Shown: positions 34,438-43,128, counted from the stretch's first letter. The stretch: DNA of 64,000 nucleotides from Nitrospira sp. CR1.3 (GCA_014055525.1 WIAH01000009.1:91587-155586); one strand, 5' to 3'. The notes: a model not told the origin generated them from the letters alone. Numbers and translations: made by a program.

Positions 34438-34916
34438 CGGTAGCAATCCACGATGGTTCGAATCTGCGCTGGCTCGACTCGTCCGAACAGGGTCTGATTC
34501 ACGGCGATGGTCGGCGATACCGCGCAGTTGCCCATGCAGAAGACCTTTTCGAGAGTGAACTGACCACCGGAGTCCGTTTCACCGATGTCAATGCCCAAGT
34601 GGTCTTTGAGCGCCCGGAGGATCTGGCCGCATCGATTGGCGACACAGGACTCTCCCATACAGACGCGAATCACGTGACGACCGGGCGCTGTGGTCCGCAG
34701 GTCCTGATAGTAGGACAGGACTCCCGCAACATCGGCCTCAGTCGCGCCAAGCGTCCGGGCGATCTGCGGGATGGATCGCGGCGGTACGTAGCCGATCCGT
34801 TCCTGAATGGCCAGCAGAGCCTTGAGGATATTGGGCCGGTCAGACGGTTCCGACCGACTACAGTCCGCCAGCAGGCTCGAATCGAGAAGACCTTCGGATG
34901 AGGACTCGTCGGTCAT
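34434..34916 (-). CDS. fdsG: formate dehydrogenase gamma subunit (NuoE-like 2Fe-2S protein)
   Basis: 160 residues. Thioredoxin-like 2Fe-2S ferredoxin with ligands in RVCMGESC and KVFCMGNCAVSP, the C-x4-C...C-x3-C spacing of NuoE. The N-terminal helix region ALLAIQERIGYVPPRSIPQI is typical. It overlaps fdsB by 4 bases. It forms the diaphorase part with FdsB. Confidence 0.95.
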   Translation of the reverse strand: MTDESSSEGLLDSSLLADCSRSEPSDRPNILKALLAIQERIGYVPPRSIPQIARTLGATEADVAGVLSYYQDLRTTAPGRHVIRVCMGESCVANRCGQILRALKDHLGIDIGETDSGGQFTLEKVFCMGNCAVSPTIAVNQTLFGRVEPAQIRTIVDCYR

Positions 34917-34949
34917 GAAAACCTGATTCCCGCGCCCCCCGTCGCGCCG

Positions 34950-36323
34950 TCAGAGAAGTCCGACATGCGCCCGAAGGACATCATAGTCGAATGCCGATGT
35001 GCCCTGCCGAAGCATTCCCAAGTCGTCACGCGCAATCTCGTCGATCAGCTTCTCGACCTGTGCCCGCGAAGCCGGTTGGGCCGCCGCATGCCTCGGTGTC
35101 TGGCCTCCCAAGGCCGCCAGCGGTTGATCACTCCATTCGAGATAGGCCTTCTCCAAGAAATTCCGGATGAGGGCACGGTCTTCCTCGGCCGTCACGACCA
35201 GCAAGGGGGATTCTCCCTTCGTCAGCTGATCCTCGGGCAACTCACGAGCAGGCGGAGTAAGAGACTCGCCTCGAAAGTGCAACGAATAGCCGAAGGTGGA
35301 GGCCAGTTGATGCTTGACCGCATTGAGCCGGTCCGGCGTATCACATTCGACGATCAATTGGATGGAAGTCAGCGTGAGTCGTGCGACGACCGCTTCTGCT
35401 CCGTCGTATCCACTCGCCTGCTGGATCCAGACCCGGACCGGTTTGTCCTTCTGAACCGGTCGATTTGGAGGGGGCGGGCTTTCCTCGAATTCCTTCATGG
35501 CCGAGAGACCGTCGACCAAAAACCCGTACTCAAGATGATCATAGAGAGCGAGCACATAGAGGTAAGGTGTACCCTCGGCCGTCCGATAGCGAATATGGAC
35601 GACGGCATCGAGGATCGTTGCCAGCCGCAGGTAGGCGAAGTTCCACAGCAGCAGGTGTCCATACCGTTTCACGAACTCCTGCCATTCGCCCAGCACGAAC
35701 GAGCCGGACGCGATTTCCATGCTTCGTTCCCACTCACGAGAGGCGTCCAGCACCGCCCTGGCCTTCATCATCGAGAGGTTCAGCGCGCTTCCGGCAATCC
35801 GGCCGATACCCTGTTCAGGATCGTCGGGGTCACGCACCACGCGGGTCAGAAGCACCTCTCCCGCGACGAGGCCTCGACCATACTCGCCGCCCTGCACCCG
35901 AACATGGGTCCCGTCGCCGATCGAGCGCAATGACACAACCCGCACCGGCTCACCGGTTCCGACCGACAGCACTTCGAGCAGATCCATATAGGAGTGTTTG
36001 AGCGGATCGAGCCATCGCCGTTCTTCGTCCGGGATATGTTCCGTGATGACATCCCGGAGCTGTTCGATGAGCGTGAGCTGTCCGTCCTCGGGATAGTAGT
36101 CGGCGTACATGGCCAGGGTGGCCAAGTGGATTTCCTCGGGTAGTGGAAGCAAGACAGCCCCGGAGGATTCAAGATAGGGACGCAGCGCCCGTTCGAGCGC
36201 GACCTGGCGCTGACTGGAGAATCGCGGCTCGAGCGACAACTTTTCAAGCCGCGCCAGGAGGGTCTCCAGCGACGGATCGAGCGGAACGGCTAATCCGACC
36301 GGCGCTTCATTCCCGTGCTTCAT
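34950..36323 (-). CDS. 457-residue protein of unknown function upstream of fdsGBA
   Basis: No family is recognised with confidence. The N-terminal half is alpha-helical, with LATLAMYADYYPEDGQLTLI and a proline-poor middle. The last 80 residues contain WSDQPLAALGGQTPRHAAA followed by RAQVEKLIDEI, a pattern also seen at the C-terminus of some SEC-C-type and MbcA-like proteins. It has no signal peptide, membrane segment or cysteine cluster. It begins within the end of a DUF2934 gene (17-base overlap, GGAAG ahead of ATG) and is followed after 33 bases by fdsG, so it is likely co-expressed with formate dehydrogenase. Confidence 0.7.
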   Translation of the reverse strand: MKHGNEAPVGLAVPLDPSLETLLARLEKLSLEPRFSSQRQVALERALRPYLESSGAVLLPLPEEIHLATLAMYADYYPEDGQLTLIEQLRDVITEHIPDEERRWLDPLKHSYMDLLEVLSVGTGEPVRVVSLRSIGDGTHVRVQGGEYGRGLVAGEVLLTRVVRDPDDPEQGIGRIAGSALNLSMMKARAVLDASREWERSMEIASGSFVLGEWQEFVKRYGHLLLWNFAYLRLATILDAVVHIRYRTAEGTPYLYVLALYDHLEYGFLVDGLSAMKEFEESPPPPNRPVQKDKPVRVWIQQASGYDGAEAVVARLTLTSIQLIVECDTPDRLNAVKHQLASTFGYSLHFRGESLTPPARELPEDQLTKGESPLLVVTAEEDRALIRNFLEKAYLEWSDQPLAALGGQTPRHAAAQPASRAQVEKLIDEIARDDLGMLRQGTSAFDYDVLRAHVGLL

Positions 36324-36531
36324 GAATTTCTTCCATCACGATTTCCTCCGCCTCGAGCCAATCCCTGAGCGCATCTCCTTCCCGCCGCCCGCGCTGTTCC
36401 CACAACTCGTAGGCTTTGCTCGAAATGCGCTCCCACAGACCGGTCGGCAACTCGATCGATCTCCGGGCGGCCGATGCTGAAGAGGTCGATCCTGATTTGA
36501 TTTTCCTGGCCGGCTTGACCGTCGCGTGCAT
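36307..36531 (-). CDS. DUF2934 protein
   Basis: 74 residues. A basic, Ser-rich N-terminus precedes LWERISSKAYELWEQRGRR and DALRDWLEAEEIVMEEI, the DUF2934 pattern also present at 9911-10123. Function unknown. It sits between a Usp gene (29 bases upstream) and the 457-residue protein, which starts inside its 3' end, so translation of the two is probably coupled. Confidence 0.85.
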   Translation of the reverse strand: MHATVKPARKIKSGSTSSASAARRSIELPTGLWERISSKAYELWEQRGRREGDALRDWLEAEEIVMEEIHEARE

Positions 36532-36560
36532 GACAGACTCCTCGGTTAAAGGTTCGCGCT

Positions 36561-37502
36561 CTATTCCATTGCTGAAAGGGCAGCCAACCGACGGTGGCCT
36601 GGTTGGAATTTTGGGCTGCGGACCGTCAGGACGGGACAGTGCGCGCGACGAAGCACGGCTTCGGCGACGCTTCCTCCCAGCACGTGAGCGAGGCCACGCC
36701 GGCCGTGAGTTCCCATGACGATCAGATCGCTCGGCCAGGTCCGCGACTCGTCCAGTATCGTATCCGAAGGCACCCCTCCGCGAATGAGGCTCGTCGTTGC
36801 GATGCCTGCGGCGGCAAGCGCAACAGACAGGTCATCGAGTCGTTTCAGCAACCTGTTCCTCTTCCGCTCCCGTTCTTCCGAATGGCCAAGCGTGAAATCC
36901 AGACCGTATGAGACCGGTTCCAGGACATGAAGAAGCTTGATGGAGGCCTTCGTCTGCCTGGCAAGCAGCGCGGCGTATTCCAGAGCGTCCAGCGAGCAAT
37001 CGAAAAAGTCGACAGGCACCAGGATTCGCTCCAGCACGACGCCGGTTTGGACGGTCGATTCGTCGCCGGCCGCCAGGTGCGCGGCCAGTACAGGGCAGGG
37101 TGCCGTGCGGATCACGCGCTCCGCCGTGCTGCCCAACAACACATGGGCCAGCCCGCTTCTTCCCCTGGTTCCCAGGACAATGAGATCGCTATCTTCCGCC
37201 TGTGCGGCAGCGACGACCTCTTCGCTCGGGAGCCCCGTGGCGATTCGAGTGGACACAGATATACCCCGGAGACCCACTCGCTGCTTGCAATCGGTGAGTT
37301 GCTCCGACGCGTCTCTCATGCGATCGGTGAGATACTGGTGATTGACGGGGTAATCCCGATTCATTCCGGGCGCAAACTCCAGCACGCTCATGACGGTCAG
37401 GCGGGCGTGCCACAGGGACGCCAGAAAACAGGCATAGGATTCCGCCCGCCGCGCCCAAGACGAAAAGTCGGTCGCAAGAAGTATACGTTCAATATTCATC
37501 AA
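36561..37502 (-). CDS. tandem universal stress protein
   Basis: 313 residues with two Usp domains (about 1-150 and 158-300). The nucleotide-binding loops are GTRGRSGLAHVLLGSTAE and GTHGRRGLAHVLGGSVAE, and each domain opens with ILLATDFS or ILVPVDFF. Both loops keep the full ATP-binding consensus. It is in the minus-strand operon with cupredoxin and formate dehydrogenase genes. Confidence 0.94.
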   Translation of the reverse strand: MMNIERILLATDFSSWARRAESYACFLASLWHARLTVMSVLEFAPGMNRDYPVNHQYLTDRMRDASEQLTDCKQRVGLRGISVSTRIATGLPSEEVVAAAQAEDSDLIVLGTRGRSGLAHVLLGSTAERVIRTAPCPVLAAHLAAGDESTVQTGVVLERILVPVDFFDCSLDALEYAALLARQTKASIKLLHVLEPVSYGLDFTLGHSEERERKRNRLLKRLDDLSVALAAAGIATTSLIRGGVPSDTILDESRTWPSDLIVMGTHGRRGLAHVLGGSVAEAVLRRAHCPVLTVRSPKFQPGHRRLAALSAME

Positions 37503-37523
37503 CGAATCCTATCCCAGCACTTT

Positions 37524-37940
37524 TCAAACGGCCTCTGCGCTCAAGAGCAACAACTCCCCTTTCATGTCCGGATGGATCGAGCAGCGAAACGTGTGGCGTC
37601 CCGGTCGCTCCAGATTGAAGCGGATGGTCGCGTCCCGTTTCGGATCGAGCATCACGCCTCCGAGCCCTCGACCGTACGCAATGACTCCGTCCTTCTCGAT
37701 TCTTGCGGCAAGCCCTTCGAACATGGTGGAGCCGAAATCGTGCCGCTCGGCATCTTCGTTGCGAATGTGAATGACGGTTGGAAGGCCGAGGCGGAGCGGC
37801 CCCTGCTTTGTGACAAAGGTAAAATCCCTGATCGTCACTTCCACCACCTGTTCCGACTGTGACTCAACGTGCAAGGCTGTGGCTGACCAACAGGCGCCGG
37901 ACAGCATCGCGATCCCGGCCCACCTCCACCCTCTTCTCAT
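37524..37940 (-). CDS. exported cupredoxin-like copper protein
   Basis: 138 residues from the ATG preceded by GGGAGG; an in-frame ATG 18 bases upstream is less well placed. A signal peptide (about 1-22) precedes a beta-sandwich with type-1-like copper ligands: H67 in ERHDFGS and C120, H123, M126 in CSIHPDMKG. The C-x2-H-x2-M spacing is a recognised plastocyanin/cupredoxin variant. It would carry electrons or copper in the periplasm. It lies between two Usp genes in the operon. Confidence 0.88.
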   Translation of the reverse strand: MRRGWRWAGIAMLSGACWSATALHVESQSEQVVEVTIRDFTFVTKQGPLRLGLPTVIHIRNEDAERHDFGSTMFEGLAARIEKDGVIAYGRGLGGVMLDPKRDATIRFNLERPGRHTFRCSIHPDMKGELLLLSAEAV

Positions 37941-37954
37941 AGAAACCTCCCTCG

Positions 37955-38452
37955 TCATAGCACGATGTCTTTCCGTGATTTCTTTGTGGGAAGCGGCACG
38001 GTCAAGACCGCGCAGCCGGCGGTCCGAACCACCTTTTCCGCCGTGGCTCCAAAAAAGATCTTATCCATGCTCTCTGACCGACCGCCATAACTGCCTAGCA
38101 CGATCAAGTCGGCATGCTCCTGTCGGGCCAACTTGGCGATCTCCACGAACGGCGCTCCTTCGATGACGATCCGTCTGATCGTCATTCCCTCGGTAGCCTG
38201 TGACTCCAGCAGCCGTCTTGTCTTCAGTCGAGCCTGATGTCGAAGCCGTCTGCGTTGCGCCGTGGCATCAGAGGGGACAGCCAGCAGTCCGAGACGATTG
38301 AACGCCGCCACCGCGCTTGTGTCGATCACATGGAGCACGATCATCTCCGAGTCGAAGGCCCTCGCCATCTGCATAGCTACACGAAACGCTTCGTCTGAAC
38401 AAGGCGAGAAATCGACGGGAACGAGAATCTTGGAAAAGAGGTCAACCGTCAT
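37955..38452 (-). CDS. single-domain universal stress protein
   Basis: 165 residues, one Usp domain opening with KILVPVDFSPCSDEA. The ATP loop reads GSYGGRSESMDKIFFGATAE, with the G-x2-G-x9-G spacing kept but Ala after the last Gly. As first gene of the minus-strand run (38452 to 29200) it probably lies next to the operon promoter. Single-domain Usps of this kind usually form dimers that bind ATP. Confidence 0.93.
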   Translation of the reverse strand: MTVDLFSKILVPVDFSPCSDEAFRVAMQMARAFDSEMIVLHVIDTSAVAAFNRLGLLAVPSDATAQRRRLRHQARLKTRRLLESQATEGMTIRRIVIEGAPFVEIAKLARQEHADLIVLGSYGGRSESMDKIFFGATAEKVVRTAGCAVLTVPLPTKKSRKDIVL

Positions 38453-38830
38453 GCGCCGCCTTTTCTACTCACCACGCCCTCCTCTACTCAGCAAGGGCAA
38501 TGCCACCGGATTGGAGCGGACGCAGATCCCAAATATCTTATGGAAACAAACTGATTGATTTCTCATCGCGAGCCGTAGGCGACGAGGCGCCGTTTCCGCG
38601 TCTTGCGGGAGGGGAGACCTGCTACAGCCGCAGTCCCACCTCTGTAGCAGAAGGGGACAGCATGATGTCAGACACAAGGAGTGAACCATGAGGGTGATGA
38701 TTGCGCGTCCGCAGGTATCTTTCACGCTTTAACCCTCTCACTTTGCCCCTCGGAGCGGTCTCAAGGTTGAAGGCATTGGACTTGCGAGACGCTTGAGTGC
38801 TTGCGGTCGGGCTTGTGAGAAGGAGGAGCT
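38453..38830. other. 378-bp divergent intergenic region
   Basis: It separates the Usp-formate dehydrogenase operon (minus) from the small-peptide/MgtE-like operon (plus) and must hold both promoters. I see no clear -35/-10 pair. A 14-codon ORF at 38688-38732 follows AAGGAGTGAACC, but without any further support it is left uncalled. TTGATTTCTCATC at 38552 is only a partial match to an FNR/CRP half-site pair. Confidence 0.5.
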
Positions 38831-38926
38831 GTGACGACAAAGCAGTGGCTCTTGCTCGGAGCCGTGGCGGTGGGGGTGGCCATCGGCGTCTATATCCTGT
38901 TCTTCTGTCCTGTGGAATGCCACTAA
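38831..38926 (+). CDS. 31-residue single-pass membrane peptide
   Basis: A GTG start follows AAGGAGGAGCT. The peptide begins MTTKQWLLLGAVAVGVAIG, has one hydrophobic helix (residues 6-25) and ends FCPVECH with two cysteines. It precedes the MgtE-like gene by 39 bases. No family is known to me; the Cys/His end could bind a metal. Confidence 0.5.
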   Translation: MTTKQWLLLGAVAVGVAIGVYILFFCPVECH

Positions 38927-38965
38927 GCCTTCCAATGGCAACTTCTGCGTTGATGAGGCGGGATC

Positions 38966-39736
38966 ATGACAACGGCCATGGATCTGATGACCACGGAAGT
39001 TCCGCGCGCGCCCGAACAGCAAACTGCTTCCGAGACGCTCTCGGCCATTCGCCGGCGATCATGGCATGAACTCAGCCACGTGTATCTCGTGGATGCTCAA
39101 CGCCGGCTCCTCGGGCAGGTGCCGATCGGGCGCCTCCTGGCATTGTTGCATGAAGAGCATGTAGATAATTTTCTGCGAATGGGAGGCGTGGGCGAAGTCC
39201 ATCCGGAACCCTTGGCGCGACAGGACATCGTCGCGGCGTTTCGCGCCAGGCTGCCGTGGCTCACGATCGGCCTCATAGGCGGTTTTCTGGCCGGCGGTGT
39301 CGCGGGTTTCTTCGAGTTGGCGCTCAAACAGGAAATCACCCTCGCGTTCTTCCTCCCGCTCGTCGTGTACATGGCGGATGCCGTGGGAACTCAGACGGAA
39401 ACGGTACTTGTCAGGGCGCTGGCCTACGGTAGAGTTCCCGTGGCTGCGCAATTGCTTCGTGAAGGGATCGTGGGCTCGATGATCGGAGGAGTGATCGGAG
39501 TCCTGGCCGGCTTGGGATTGTGGATCTCCGACGGACGACCTGGTGTGGCGCTCGTCGTGGCGCTGACCCTGGCTGTTACAGCGGTCGTCGCGACGCTGGT
39601 CGCCAGTCTGCTGCCGTTGGGACTCTCCCGTCTCGGAGCCGATCCGGCGCTGGCCAGCGGGCCCGTCGCCACGGTGCTTCAAGACATTCTGAGCGTGGCG
39701 ATTTATCTCAGTATTGCCACGATGATTCTGCGTTGA
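38966..39736 (+). CDS. half-size MgtE-like magnesium/cation transporter
   Basis: 256 residues against about 450 for MgtE. The N-terminal MgtE domain is missing; residues 1-70 look like one degenerate CBS half (SHVYLVDAQRRLLGQVPIGRLLAL), and residues 95-256 give five transmembrane helices of the MgtE channel domain (LPWLTIGLIGGFLAGGVAG). The conserved GNxGxQ loop of TM2 reads ADAVGTQTETVLVRAL, so GN is replaced by AD. It may be an ungated Mg or Co channel or have a changed selectivity. The Usp gene downstream starts 26 bases after (39763) or overlaps by one base (39736). Confidence 0.8.
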   Translation: MTTAMDLMTTEVPRAPEQQTASETLSAIRRRSWHELSHVYLVDAQRRLLGQVPIGRLLALLHEEHVDNFLRMGGVGEVHPEPLARQDIVAAFRARLPWLTIGLIGGFLAGGVAGFFELALKQEITLAFFLPLVVYMADAVGTQTETVLVRALAYGRVPVAAQLLREGIVGSMIGGVIGVLAGLGLWISDGRPGVALVVALTLAVTAVVATLVASLLPLGLSRLGADPALASGPVATVLQDILSVAIYLSIATMILR

Positions 39737-39762
39737 TGACCGAGAGAATCAAGGTGACACAG

Positions 39763-40626
39763 ATGAAAATCTTACTAGCCGTTGACGGATCGGATCATTC
39801 CTACGAGGCGGTCCGGGCCTTGAAGTACTTTGCGAGGGCAGATCAGATCATTCTCCTTCATGCCCTGAATGTCCCGCGACCGGCCTACCCGATGATGATG
39901 CCCGAAGTGACCGAAGAACTGTATCAGGGGCTTGAGCGCAGTATGCGAGAGGACGGTGAACGGCTGCTCGATCGAATGCAATCTCTCCTCCCGCCGCAGG
40001 CCGGCCCTGCCACCAAACTTCTCCGCGTCGGCTCGCCGGCCGAGGTCATCGTGACGGCGGTGGAACAGGAAAAAGTCGATCTTGTCGTGCTGGGCGCACG
40101 CGGGCTCGGTCCGATCAAGGAACGGGTATTCGGCAGCGTGTCTCATCGCATCTTGACACTGGCTCCTTGCGCAAAACTGATCGTCAACGAGCCGGTGAGA
40201 GCCATGCGGCAGGTGTTGGTGCCTCTGCAGGGTTCCTATGACATGGAGGAGGCGGTCCGGTTTCTGAAACTGAAGCCGTTTCGTGAACCGGCGGAGTTGA
40301 CCCTGTTGAACGTGCTCCCGACGGTCCGTCCGCCGTGGCCGGTTGAAGCCGCGGCCGGGGAGCAGCTGGAGGAACAGGCTCTGCAGAGCGCGCGAGGGTT
40401 CATTGAGGACGCAGCTGCCCGTCTTCAAGCCATCGGATACCAGGCCAGGGGCCGGGCGGTGTTGGGGACACCGGCAGAATCAATCGCGCAGGAGGCGCTG
40501 ACGATGAAGTCGGATCTGATCCTCATGGGATCGCGGGGCCGGCAGGGCGTGACCCGCTTCGTACTGGGCAGTACGTCCCATGCCCTGCTGCATAAGATGC
40601 CTTGCCCGGTGCTGGTATATCACTAG
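39763..40626 (+). CDS. tandem universal stress protein
   Basis: 287 residues from MKILLAVDGSD; an ATG at 39736 overlapping the previous stop would add nine. Two Usp domains each keep a nucleotide loop: GARGLGPIKERVFGSVSH and GSRGRQGVTRFVLGSTSH. AAGGTGACACAG precedes the ATG. It is co-oriented with the MgtE-like gene and probably co-transcribed. A convergent cysC gene follows. Confidence 0.92.
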   Translation: MKILLAVDGSDHSYEAVRALKYFARADQIILLHALNVPRPAYPMMMPEVTEELYQGLERSMREDGERLLDRMQSLLPPQAGPATKLLRVGSPAEVIVTAVEQEKVDLVVLGARGLGPIKERVFGSVSHRILTLAPCAKLIVNEPVRAMRQVLVPLQGSYDMEEAVRFLKLKPFREPAELTLLNVLPTVRPPWPVEAAAGEQLEEQALQSARGFIEDAAARLQAIGYQARGRAVLGTPAESIAQEALTMKSDLILMGSRGRQGVTRFVLGSTSHALLHKMPCPVLVYH

Positions 40627-40670
40627 CGTACCCCTGCTCTCGCTGTCCCGTTTAATCCCTCCACCCCTGT

Positions 40671-41195
40671 TCAGAGGAACCGTGTCCTGATAAGCATGAG
40701 AATTTTCCTGGCTGCTTCGTCTGGCCCGACGGTGGTCGTGTCGATCCTCAGCTCAGGGTCCAAGGGGGCTTCATAGGGCTCTTGCAAGCCGGGAACGGCT
40801 CCAGACTCCCCTTGCCGACCCTTCCGGTAAGTACCTTTCAGGTCCCGTTGCATACACAGAGCGAGCGGGCATTCGATGGCGACTTCGGCGAATCGCCGGA
40901 TCATGCCGCGCGCCACGTCGCGGTAGATCCTTCGACTTGCGGTGGCGTCGAAGATCACGGTCACACCGTGCGTCACGAGCCGCTGCCCTGTGAAGGCCAG
41001 AGCACGGTAAAAGAGATCCCGCTCCTCCCGCGAGTAAGTTGCGCTCGGCGTGATCTGTCGCCTGACCTCATCCGACTCCAACACCTCGACGGTCAACCCC
41101 AAGGTCTCAAGTTGAGGCCGGAGCATCGACACGATGCTGCTCTTGCCCGAGGCGGGCAATCCCGTAAGCCAAATAGCGAAGGCTTCGCGCGTCAT
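40671..41195 (-). CDS. cysC: adenylyl-sulfate (APS) kinase
   Basis: 174 residues. Walker A GLPASGKSS (about 11-19), then SDEVRRQITP and DATASRRIYRDVARGM, and the APS-binding region RKGRQGESGAVPGLQEPYE. It phosphorylates adenylyl sulfate to PAPS. No ATP sulfurylase lies next to it; instead a phosphotransferase gene precedes it by 30 bases. An orphan APS kinase beside a kinase-like protein suggests either PAPS for sulfation or a diverged small-molecule kinase. Confidence 0.86.
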   Translation of the reverse strand: MTREAFAIWLTGLPASGKSSIVSMLRPQLETLGLTVEVLESDEVRRQITPSATYSREERDLFYRALAFTGQRLVTHGVTVIFDATASRRIYRDVARGMIRRFAEVAIECPLALCMQRDLKGTYRKGRQGESGAVPGLQEPYEAPLDPELRIDTTTVGPDEAARKILMLIRTRFL

Positions 41196-41225
41196 GTCAT
41201 GACTCGCCCGGCCTCTCGTCTTTCG

Positions 41226-42314
41226 TCATACAGAGCAGTAATCATTCACCCGTTGCGGTTCGAAACGCGGTTCATCGAGCACATGCTCGACAAACCTGAA
41301 AATACTGCGGCGCACGTCGATGCTCAGCTTCGGGTACCAGACGGGACTCGCCAGGACTAAACCTCGAAACGCATAAAACGGAGCCGCCGCCGCCGTCACT
41401 TCGTCGTCCCCGCTTGTCTCAACGTAGGTCTCCCAAAACAGTCGAAAAAGCGTCTCGAATGGACCGCGCAAACGTCCCCAACGGCAGAGAGAAAAGAACA
41501 GATAGTTGATCGTCATCGACGTGACGTCGTCGGCCGGGTCTCCCCACTCACCACGTGACCGGTCGAGCACCGAAAAGTCCACGCCACGTCGAAACAGCAC
41601 GTTCCAGGGATGAAAATCACCGTGAACTTGCGAGAGTCTGTGTGTCTCTCCGCGCAGCCTCCAGCGCCAGCGATTGCAGGATTCTTCGATCCGGCGCAGG
41701 AGATCCTCCGTAATGAATTCGAACCGAGCCGGGTAACTGTCGGTCAGGCCCATGATGCATTCTCCATGACCGATCAATTCACGGAGACGACGGCGATAGA
41801 GATCCGCATCACGGCGCTTCCGCCGATGAATGTCGGCCAGGTAGCCCGCCAGCGCCCTTGCTCTGCGACGATCAAGCGCGCCAAGCGCGCCTCCCTTCAT
41901 CAGCCGCTGAAGATCGACGCTATATCCGGTCCCTTTCGTCCACTGCGTGAGGACGAAAAACTCGGAGGCCCGGGCGACGGAGAACAATTCATGAGTCTTG
42001 GTGAAGGCTCCGACATCGAGGGCTCGTACATGGCGCGGCAATCTGCCGTAGGAGTCGTAGTCCCAGAGTATACCCTGAGCTCGATCCGCCATGTGCTCAT
42101 GTCCGAACGGACCAGGGCTCATGGTTTCGACGACGGCGGACCGGACCGAGCGGCCGGTTCGAAAGGTCACTTTGACCGGCGATCCGTAGCCGTATTGCTT
42201 ATAGGCTCCCCGGGAGCTTTCTTTCCCGATCGGGCCGTAGGACAGCAGGCTTGCCTGAGGTCCGAATCTGGTCCGCAGGTACCGTTCGAGAGCGACCTTC
42301 TTCAATACCGGCAT
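41226..42314 (-). CDS. aminoglycoside phosphotransferase-fold (APH/choline kinase-like) protein
   Basis: 362 residues. The kinase catalytic loop is VHGDFHPWNVLF and the Mg-binding aspartate is in VLDRSRGEWGDPADDV, where the usual DW reads LDRS. The N-terminal lobe is diverged. It would phosphorylate a small molecule or lipid in the cytoplasm. It shares orientation and a 30-base gap with cysC, so the two may act in one pathway. Antibiotic resistance should not be assumed from the fold. Confidence 0.82.
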   Translation of the reverse strand: MPVLKKVALERYLRTRFGPQASLLSYGPIGKESSRGAYKQYGYGSPVKVTFRTGRSVRSAVVETMSPGPFGHEHMADRAQGILWDYDSYGRLPRHVRALDVGAFTKTHELFSVARASEFFVLTQWTKGTGYSVDLQRLMKGGALGALDRRRARALAGYLADIHRRKRRDADLYRRRLRELIGHGECIMGLTDSYPARFEFITEDLLRRIEESCNRWRWRLRGETHRLSQVHGDFHPWNVLFRRGVDFSVLDRSRGEWGDPADDVTSMTINYLFFSLCRWGRLRGPFETLFRLFWETYVETSGDDEVTAAAAPFYAFRGLVLASPVWYPKLSIDVRRSIFRFVEHVLDEPRFEPQRVNDYCSV

Positions 42315-42591
42315 GGCGCACTAATCACGCAAGTCACGTTCCAACATCGAACCTTGAACCTCGGACTTTCCACGCCAGGCCCACATCCGCTGCCCCATTC
42401 GGCTTCACTGGTGGAATAGAGGCTGAGGAATAATGCGACACATAGCGCGGCGCAAAGAAGGGGGACGAAGGACAACAGTACGGACAATCAGGCCTATGGC
42501 ATTCTGCCTTAAGTCTCCCGCCCAGGGTGAAAGAGGCATGTCCCTTGCTGAAGTCAGCCACGACAGGCTTGTCACGAATCGAGGAGGTTCT

Positions 42592-42975
42592 ATGGAACTT
42601 GAGGTTGAGAGCCGGAATGTAGAAATGACGCCGCGCTGGAAGGAAGAGATCGAGGCCCGGATGGCCGATCTTCGTCGAGGACATGATGACCTGACGCACG
42701 GGCGCGTCACGCTGACCAAGAACCCGCACCACAAGAAACAGGCGAATGTGGCGGAAGCGTTGGTCGTCGTGTCGCTTCCAGGACGCCACACCTTCACGGC
42801 TCGAAAGGAAAATAAGACCTTCGAGGAGGCGATTCGCAAGGCCTTCGAAGCGATGGGAATTGAACTGCGGAAGTATCGCGAAAAGCGGGCGAAGAAAGAC
42901 TTGCCTCGAAGGGTTGGACGACCAGATCGAGGAGAGGGAGAGCGCGAGGCTGGCCATGCCGATGTACGACTATAA
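42592..42975 (+). CDS. hpf: ribosome hibernation promoting factor (short form)
   Basis: 127 residues with ESRNVEMTPRWKEEIEARM and LVVVSLPGRHTFTARKENK, the beta-alpha fold of the HPF/RaiA family; the C-terminal dimer domain of long HPF is absent. GAGGAGG lies 5 bases ahead of the ATG at 42592. It should bind the 30S decoding region in stationary phase and block translation. Its 3' end overlaps the FmdB gene by 20 bases. Confidence 0.9.
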   Translation: MELEVESRNVEMTPRWKEEIEARMADLRRGHDDLTHGRVTLTKNPHHKKQANVAEALVVVSLPGRHTFTARKENKTFEEAIRKAFEAMGIELRKYREKRAKKDLPRRVGRPDRGEGEREAGHADVRL

Positions 42976-43120
42976 GTGCCTGGACTGCGGCAAGGAATCG
43001 CTGGTGGTGCTCACGCTGAAGGAACATGAGACCGGAAAGGTGATGTGCCCATCCTGCAAAGGCACAAAGATGCAGCAGCTCTACACCTCCTTCATCGCGC
43101 ACACGACCAAAAAGAGTTGA
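42956..43120 (+). CDS. FmdB-type zinc-ribbon protein
   Basis: 54 residues with two CxxC knuckles: C8/C11 (YKCLDCGK) and C31/C34 (VMCPSCKG). It starts inside the end of the hpf gene, so translation is coupled. Such small ribbons are annotated as putative regulators (FmdB), with no proven activity. The cytochrome gene follows 8 bases later. Confidence 0.9.
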   Translation: MPMYDYKCLDCGKESLVVLTLKEHETGKVMCPSCKGTKMQQLYTSFIAHTTKKS

Positions 43121-43128
43121 GGGCCGTA

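Noticed and set aside
38688..38732. 14-codon ORF after AAGGAGTGAACC
   Set aside because: Only the ribosome site supports it; there is no promoter, no hydrophobic or charged pattern, and no terminator, so chance is likely.
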